From the NCBI RefSeq assembly GCF_038784515.1, contig NZ_CP152376.1:1922001-1986000 (forward strand): a stretch of DNA of 64,000 nt, given 5' to 3'. The DNA comes from Rhodoferax sp. GW822-FHT02A01. Its GTDB lineage: Bacteria; Pseudomonadota; Gammaproteobacteria; Burkholderiales; Burkholderiaceae_C. The notes under the pieces are model-generated. The model saw only the letters and a program-made list of their open reading frames with translations. It was not told the origin of the DNA and searched no databases. A program made the translations under genes and the position numbers. The first letter of the stretch is position 1. Every line of letters begins with the position of its first letter. Positions 59,583 to 64,000 of this stretch are shown here, one piece after another.

Positions 59583-61448
59583 ATGATGACCACCGCAATG
59601 AACGAAGCCTTGCCAGCCAGCCGTCGCCACCAGAACACGCGCCATGCCGGCAGCAGCATGCGCACGGCCGAGCGCAAACGCATCGAACGGGAGCTGCGCA
59701 TTGCAGCCACCGCCTTCGAGGCGCATGAGGGCATGATGATCACCGATGCCGACAAGGTCATCCTGCGCGTCAACCGGGCATTTGCCGAGTCCAGCGGCTA
59801 CACACCGGAAGAGGTGATCGGCAAGACGCCACAGTTGTTTCGCTCCCATTGCCATGGGCCAGCGTTCTATGAAGAGCTCTGGCGTGAAGTGGATCAAAAA
59901 GGGTATTGGCGTGGCGAGATGGTGACCCGGCGCAAGAACGGTGAGCTCTTCCCGGTCTGGTACACCATGACAGGTGTCAGAGGAAGCAATGGAGCCATTA
60001 CCAACTACGTGACCACCTCTACCGACATCACCCGCCAGAAGAAGGCCGAGAAGGAGATTGGCGAGCTGGTGTTCTACGACCCGCTCACCAAGCTGGGCAA
60101 CCGCCGCTTGCTGATGGATAGGTTGCAGCAGGCGCTGACAGGCATTCGCCGCAGTGGCAACCGCGGCGCGCTGTTCTTCATCGATCTGGACAATTTCAAG
60201 ACGCTCAATGACACGGCCGGGCACGAAGTGGGCGACCTGCTGCTGCAGCAAGTGGCCAAGCGGCTGGGAACCTGCATACGCGATGGCGATACGGTGGCCC
60301 GATTGGGGGGTGACGAATTTGTGGTCATCCTCACCGACCTGAATGCACAGCTCGAGCCCGCCATGCACCTGGCCCGCCAGGTGGGCGAGCGCATTCTGGA
60401 GACGCTCAATATGCCTTATGAGCTCGCCGGGCAGGTCCATCTGAGCAGTCCCAGCATTGGCGTGGTGATGTTCTGCAAGTCGAATGAGACCGTGCAGGAA
60501 CTGCTGCGCCACGCCGATCTGGCGATGTACCAGGCCAAGGCTGGCGGGCGCAATGGCTTGCGATTTTTTGACCCGGCCATGCAGACCGCCATCAAGGTGC
60601 GCGCCGATCTGGAAGCCGCCTTGCGCCAGGCCCTGCAGCGCCGCGAGTTCGTGCTGCACTACCAGCCGCAGATCAATGCCGAGGGCAAACTCGTCGGTGC
60701 AGAAGCCCTGGTGCGTTGGCAGCATCCGCAGCGCGGGCTGTTGTCGCCAGGCGAATTCATTGGCGTTGCAGAAGAGTCGGGCATGGTGGTGCCACTGGGC
60801 CTGCAGGTGCTGGAAATCGCCTGCGAACAGCTGGTGCAGTGGGCGCGCAGTTGCACGCTGTGTGACTTCGTGCTGTCGGTCAACGTCAGTGCCCGCCAGT
60901 TTCACCAGAGCGAGTTTGTGGAGCAGGTGCTCGCCACCCTGCAGCGCACTGGTGCGAACCCCAAGAGGTTGAAGCTGGAGCTGACCGAAAGCCTGCTGCT
61001 GGACAACGTGGAAGACACCATCACCAAGATGACCACGCTACGTTCGCACGGCGTGAGCTTTGCGTTGGATGACTTCGGCATCGGCTATTCGTCGCTCTCG
61101 TACCTCAAGCGCCTGCCGCTGGACCAGCTCAAGATCGATCAGTCCTTTGTCCGCACGGTGCTATCGGATGCGAACGATGCGGCCATTGCCAAGATGATTG
61201 TTGCCCTGGGCCAGACCATGGGCCTGACCGTGATTGCCGAAGGCGTGGAGACGCAGGAGCAGCGGGACTTCCTGCTGGAATCGGGCTGCATCGTCTACCA
61301 GGGCTACTACTTTGGACGTCCCATGCCGACGGAGCAATTCGAAGCCTTCCTGCGCAATATCGAATGCCTGGAGGAGACATCGACGCTGATTCATCGCTGC
61401 ATGCAGGCCGGCAAACCGGATGGCGAGCGCAGCTTGCGCGCCGCCTAA
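59583..61448 (+). CDS. PAS-GGDEF-EAL protein (c-di-GMP turnover)
   Basis: A cytoplasmic protein of about 621 residues. A PAS domain (about 35-150: TAFEAHEGMMITDADKVILRVN) is followed by GGDEF (about 170-330; DPLTKLGNRRLLMDRL and intact RLGGDEF) and EAL (about 345-600; EALVRWQHP, LELTESLLLDN, FALDDFGIGYSSLSYLKRLPLD, KIDQSFV, AEGVETQEQ). Both active sites look intact, so it could make and break c-di-GMP. The start was placed at ATG 59583 because GAAGGA lies 8 bases upstream; TTG 59346 and ATG 59454 would give longer forms. No membrane segment is visible. It ends 4 bases inside the convergent rlmI-like gene. Confidence 0.92.
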   Translation: MMTTAMNEALPASRRHQNTRHAGSSMRTAERKRIERELRIAATAFEAHEGMMITDADKVILRVNRAFAESSGYTPEEVIGKTPQLFRSHCHGPAFYEELWREVDQKGYWRGEMVTRRKNGELFPVWYTMTGVRGSNGAITNYVTTSTDITRQKKAEKEIGELVFYDPLTKLGNRRLLMDRLQQALTGIRRSGNRGALFFIDLDNFKTLNDTAGHEVGDLLLQQVAKRLGTCIRDGDTVARLGGDEFVVILTDLNAQLEPAMHLARQVGERILETLNMPYELAGQVHLSSPSIGVVMFCKSNETVQELLRHADLAMYQAKAGGRNGLRFFDPAMQTAIKVRADLEAALRQALQRREFVLHYQPQINAEGKLVGAEALVRWQHPQRGLLSPGEFIGVAEESGMVVPLGLQVLEIACEQLVQWARSCTLCDFVLSVNVSARQFHQSEFVEQVLATLQRTGANPKRLKLELTESLLLDNVEDTITKMTTLRSHGVSFALDDFGIGYSSLSYLKRLPLDQLKIDQSFVRTVLSDANDAAIAKMIVALGQTMGLTVIAEGVETQEQRDFLLESGCIVYQGYYFGRPMPTEQFEAFLRNIECLEETSTLIHRCMQAGKPDGERSLRAA

Positions 61449-62365
61449 TCTGCTGCCCGGTAGACCAGCACTTTGAGCGCACGCTCGGGTGACACGTCTG
61501 CAAACGCAGTTGGGTTGGCAACGCGTTGCACATATTGCAGTTCGGGCGCCAGCTCCTGCATCTGCTGCTGCAGGAAGTCGCTGCCCAGCTCGGGCGCATT
61601 CAGGCACAGCAGTGCATGCCCGCCTGCATCCAGCAGGTCTGGCAGGCGGCGTATCAGGCGGGCATAGTCCTTGGCGGCGACAAAGCTGCCCTTCTGGTAG
61701 CTGGGTGGGTCCATGATGACCAGGTCATACGGGCCGCTGCGCGTGATCTTTCCCCAGGTTGAGAAGATGTCATGCGCCAGAAAGCTGGCCCCCGCCGTGA
61801 TGCCGTTGAGCTGGTGGTTGTGCTGGCCGTCGCGCATGGCGCCGTGGCTCATGTCCACATTCACCACCTGCCGCGCACCGGCCTGCAGTGCCACCACGGA
61901 GAAAGCGCAGGTATAGGCAAACAGGTTGAGCACCTTGCATCGCGGCTGGCTTGCCACGTAGTCATGTACCCAGCGCCGCCCCTCTGCCATGTCCAGAAAC
62001 AGACCATGGTTCTGGCCTCTGTTCACATGTACGCGAAAACGCGCCCCACCTTCCTGCACCACATGTGGGTCCGGCACGGTGCCAGCCATCAGCCGCGTCT
62101 CGAGGTGCCCTTGCGCGCGGCACTGGTACACCCAGTTGAGCGGCTGGTCGCTAGCGATGTGCTGCCAGCGTGCGGTCAGCGCCGTGTGGACCTGGGACAG
62201 TGCGGCGTCATCCAGCGGCAGAAAACTGGTCAGCACAAAGACCGGTGTGTAGCTGTCCAGCGCCAGGTGTTCACAACCGGGAAAGAGGCCGCCACGGCCA
62301 TGGAAGAGGCGCGTGGCATCGGAGCAGGGTTCCATCGTGGCGATGGTGTCGAGTAAGGCTTGCAT
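61445..62365 (-). CDS. Class I SAM-dependent rRNA methyltransferase (RlmI-like)
   Basis: A 306-residue methyltransferase of the RlmI/RlmK-like family (5-methylcytosine or guanine methylation in 23S rRNA). It shows the RlmI-type entry HVNRGQNHGLFLDMAEGRRWV, SAM motif LNLFAYTCAFSVVALQAGA, VDMSHGAM and the catalytic NPPY-type motif as MDPPSYQKGSF. There is no PUA domain at the N-terminus, unlike RlmI. ATG 62365 (MQALLDTIATMEP) was preferred to the ATG at 62389. Exact rRNA target unknown. Confidence 0.85.
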   Translation of the reverse strand: MQALLDTIATMEPCSDATRLFHGRGGLFPGCEHLALDSYTPVFVLTSFLPLDDAALSQVHTALTARWQHIASDQPLNWVYQCRAQGHLETRLMAGTVPDPHVVQEGGARFRVHVNRGQNHGLFLDMAEGRRWVHDYVASQPRCKVLNLFAYTCAFSVVALQAGARQVVNVDMSHGAMRDGQHNHQLNGITAGASFLAHDIFSTWGKITRSGPYDLVIMDPPSYQKGSFVAAKDYARLIRRLPDLLDAGGHALLCLNAPELGSDFLQQQMQELAPELQYVQRVANPTAFADVSPERALKVLVYRAAD

Positions 62366-62535
62366 AGGTGGGCTGAGCTTACCAACCACCCACTCCGCGG
62401 CCTGATGCCGGGCTGATTCTCAAGCCCGGCAATAAAGTCCTTCAAGGCGCAAACGCATTCTCAAACGGGGCTGAAAGTCCAAGAATTCCTCCATGCGCAC
62501 ATTCCGCGCACAACTGTTTTGAGGAACTTATCGTC

Positions 62536-63063
62536 ATGCTTCGTTTGCCCCTGTTTTCTGCCCTGTTGGTGGTCTTGCCGGCTGCCACGTTTGCTGCAGC
62601 TACCTCGCCTGCCGACGATCTGCCGCGGCCGCATCACCTGGTTGCAGCGCCCGATGGTCAGGACGCCGCACTGGCCGCGCGCCGCTATGCCGCCTTCTGG
62701 AATACCGGCCTACCCGCCTTTGCCGAAGCGGCACTGGCCACCAGCTTCATGGACCGCACCTTGCCCGCCGGCCGCCCGCAGGGCCCCCAAGGTCCGTTGG
62801 CAGCGTCGCAGGCCTTTCGCGCGGCCGTGCCCGATCTGCGGGCTGAAATCGATGACATGGTGGTGGCCGGTGACCGTGTCAGCGTGCGCCTGCATTTCCA
62901 GGGGCACTTCAGTGGTCAGTTCGGCGGCGTGCAGGGCCAGGGCCAGGCCGTCGACTTCCGGGCGTTCGACCTCTACCGCGTGGAGGCGGGCCGTATTGCC
63001 GAGAACTGGCATCTGGAAGATAACCTGACCCTGCTGCAGCAACTGGGTGTGGTTGCCCGCTGA
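62536..63063 (+). CDS. Exported SnoaL-like/ester cyclase domain protein
   Basis: A 175-residue secreted protein: signal peptide MLRLPLFSALLVVLPAATFAA, then a SnoaL-like domain of the ester cyclase type (AARRYAAFWNTGLPAFAEAALATSFMDRT, FRAAVPDLRAEIDDMVVAGDRVSVRLHFQGHF). The stop codon overlaps a possible ATG of the next gene. Such proteins occur beside polyketide, lipid and degradation genes; the reaction is unknown. It opens a set of three forward genes ending in a polysaccharide deacetylase. Confidence 0.82.
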   Translation: MLRLPLFSALLVVLPAATFAAATSPADDLPRPHHLVAAPDGQDAALAARRYAAFWNTGLPAFAEAALATSFMDRTLPAGRPQGPQGPLAASQAFRAAVPDLRAEIDDMVVAGDRVSVRLHFQGHFSGQFGGVQGQGQAVDFRAFDLYRVEAGRIAENWHLEDNLTLLQQLGVVAR

Positions 63064-63089
63064 TGCCGGCCACAGAAAAGGAATACACC

Positions 63090-63764
63090 ATGAACTTCTC
63101 TTCTTCCTTGCAAGGCCAGCATGTGGTCGTTGTGGGCGGTACATCCGGCATTGGCCGCGCAGTGGTCCGTGCTGCGCAGACCGCAGGCGCCAAGGTCACA
63201 GCGCTGGGGCGTGGCAGCGGGATTGCCTGCGATGTGACCGACCCGGACAGCGTGAACCAGGCCTTTGCACGACTGGGACCGGTGGACCATCTGGTGATCA
63301 CTGCTGGTGCACGCGTGGGCTCGCCCAGCCTGGCGCAGCTGACCGACGCCGAACTGGCGTTAACCTACGAGGTCAAGCTGTTTGGCGCTTTGCGCGCCAT
63401 TCGTTTCGCCTTGCCAAAGCTGGCGCCGCAGGCGTCGGTCACCCTGACCTCCGGATTGCTGTCGCGCAAGCCCAGTGCAGGCGGCTTGCTCAAAGGCAGC
63501 GTCAATGCAGCCATCGAAGCGGCGGCGCGCCAGCTGGCCAAGGAGCTGGCACCCCGGCGCGTCAATGTGGTGAGTCCCGGTGTCGTCGATACCGAGCTCT
63601 GGAGCGGCTCCACGCGTGAGGCAACGCTGGCGCGCATAGGCGCCGGTCTGCCCGTCGGGCGTGTCGGTCTCCCCCACGAGCTGGCGCAGGCCTATGTGCT
63701 GGCCATGGCCAACGGATTCATGACCGGCGCGGTCATCGACGTGGATGGCGGAGGCCTGCTATGA
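63090..63764 (+). CDS. Atypical SDR family oxidoreductase
   Basis: A 224-residue short-chain dehydrogenase fold protein with cofactor motif VVGGTSGIGRAVVRAA. The usual catalytic region is unusual: where YxxxK should lie, GGLLKGSVNAAIEAAARQL keeps the Lys but not the Tyr, and the catalytic Ser area reads TSGLLSRKPSAG. It may be inactive or use another residue. ATG 63090 (MNFSSSLQGQHVVVV) has AAAAGGAA 7 bases upstream; the ATG at 63063 would add nine residues. It overlaps the next gene by 4 bases. Confidence 0.83.
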   Translation: MNFSSSLQGQHVVVVGGTSGIGRAVVRAAQTAGAKVTALGRGSGIACDVTDPDSVNQAFARLGPVDHLVITAGARVGSPSLAQLTDAELALTYEVKLFGALRAIRFALPKLAPQASVTLTSGLLSRKPSAGGLLKGSVNAAIEAAARQLAKELAPRRVNVVSPGVVDTELWSGSTREATLARIGAGLPVGRVGLPHELAQAYVLAMANGFMTGAVIDVDGGGLL

Positions 63765-64000
63765 AAAACCACTGGCCCGAGGGCATACGCCTGGTTGTTT
63801 CGCTGTCCATGCAATTCGAAGCGGGGGCGCAAGGCGAGCGCGACAACGGCGCGCCTTTTCCTCCCCTGCGCGAGGCCGTGCCCGATCTGCCAGCAGCCAC
63901 CTGGTTTGACTACGGCGTGCGCGAGGGCATTCCCCGCATGCTGGACCTGTGGGACCGCTACCGCGTGCCGGTGACATCGCATATGGTGGGCCGTGCGGTG
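63761..64000 (+). CDS. Polysaccharide deacetylase family protein (3' end outside window)
   Basis: Eighty residues from ATG 63761 to the end of the window: MKNHWPEGIRLVVSLSMQFEA, then PATWFDYGVREGIPRMLDLWDRYRVPVTSHMVGRAV. This is the opening of the PuuE/NodB-like deacetylase family (allantoinase or peptidoglycan/chitin-type hydrolases). The start overlaps the SDR stop by 4 bases. The first catalytic aspartate of classic NodB appears replaced (SLSMQFEA), as in the PuuE-like branch. The rest cannot be judged. Confidence 0.8.
   Translation, partial: MKNHWPEGIRLVVSLSMQFEAGAQGERDNGAPFPPLREAVPDLPAATWFDYGVREGIPRMLDLWDRYRVPVTSHMVGRAV

Overview
The window looks like a chromosomal segment of a high-GC betaproteobacterium of the family Comamonadaceae, most like Rhodoferax or a relative. 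This is inferred from gene content and order (recA-recX, sucC-sucD, glnE beside a yhdP-like gene, TfpX/TfpZ-type pilin accessory protein) and from repeat sequences typical of that family. No rRNA, tRNA, CRISPR array, transposase or prophage was seen.

Layout: 1-5.1 kb holds the 3' part of recA, then recX, argC (reverse), sucC and sucD. Between recX and argC lie two oppositely oriented copies of an unusual structured repeat. At 5.3-15.0 kb a seven-gene forward operon encodes a CHASE2-Ser/Thr kinase, PP2C phosphatase, FHA protein, CHASE2-adenylate cyclase, a cyclic-nucleotide phosphodiesterase and a GAF-containing GspE/PilB-type ATPase. It is followed by a type IV pilin gene with a good sigma-54 promoter.

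15.7-25.0 kb is a more AT-rich pilin-modification region: an orphan small gene, an OGT-like glycosyltransferase fused to a StrF-like domain, two StrF-like glycosyltransferases, a methyltransferase, a small membrane protein, a PglL-type oligosaccharyltransferase, and tfpX/tfpZ beyond moaC. Together with the upstream operon this suggests regulated assembly and O-glycosylation of a type IV pilus.

25.0-31.1 kb has housekeeping genes (BepA-like protease, holin-like membrane protein, TerC, DUF3717/DUF1289 protein, YaeQ, purB, GST). 31.1-38.1 kb is one reverse-strand operon of eight genes (FAD oxidoreductase, DUF1365, cyclopropane-fatty-acid synthase-like methyltransferase, Chalcone_3 protein, MFS transporter, DUF3833 lipoprotein, SDR, NTF2-like), probably for membrane fatty-acid modification. 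38.3-51.2 kb carries a YccS-like FUSC protein, a degenerate HD-GYP protein, the heptose adenylyltransferase, glnE, a yhdP-like gene, a nitrilase-family amidase, a 45-residue membrane protein and mltA.

51.3-64.0 kb carries cheV, a D-threonine aldolase/D-serine deaminase-like enzyme, an Lrp regulator divergent from a large indolepyruvate ferredoxin oxidoreductase, a MocR-type regulator, a PAS-GGDEF-EAL protein, an RlmI-like methyltransferase, and a three-gene set (SnoaL-like, atypical SDR, polysaccharide deacetylase) that runs off the end of the window.

The strongest candidate for something undescribed is the repeat pair at 1476-1734. Each copy has a different, self-complementary outer stem and inner hairpin around identical unpaired cores, which is the signature of a conserved structure.
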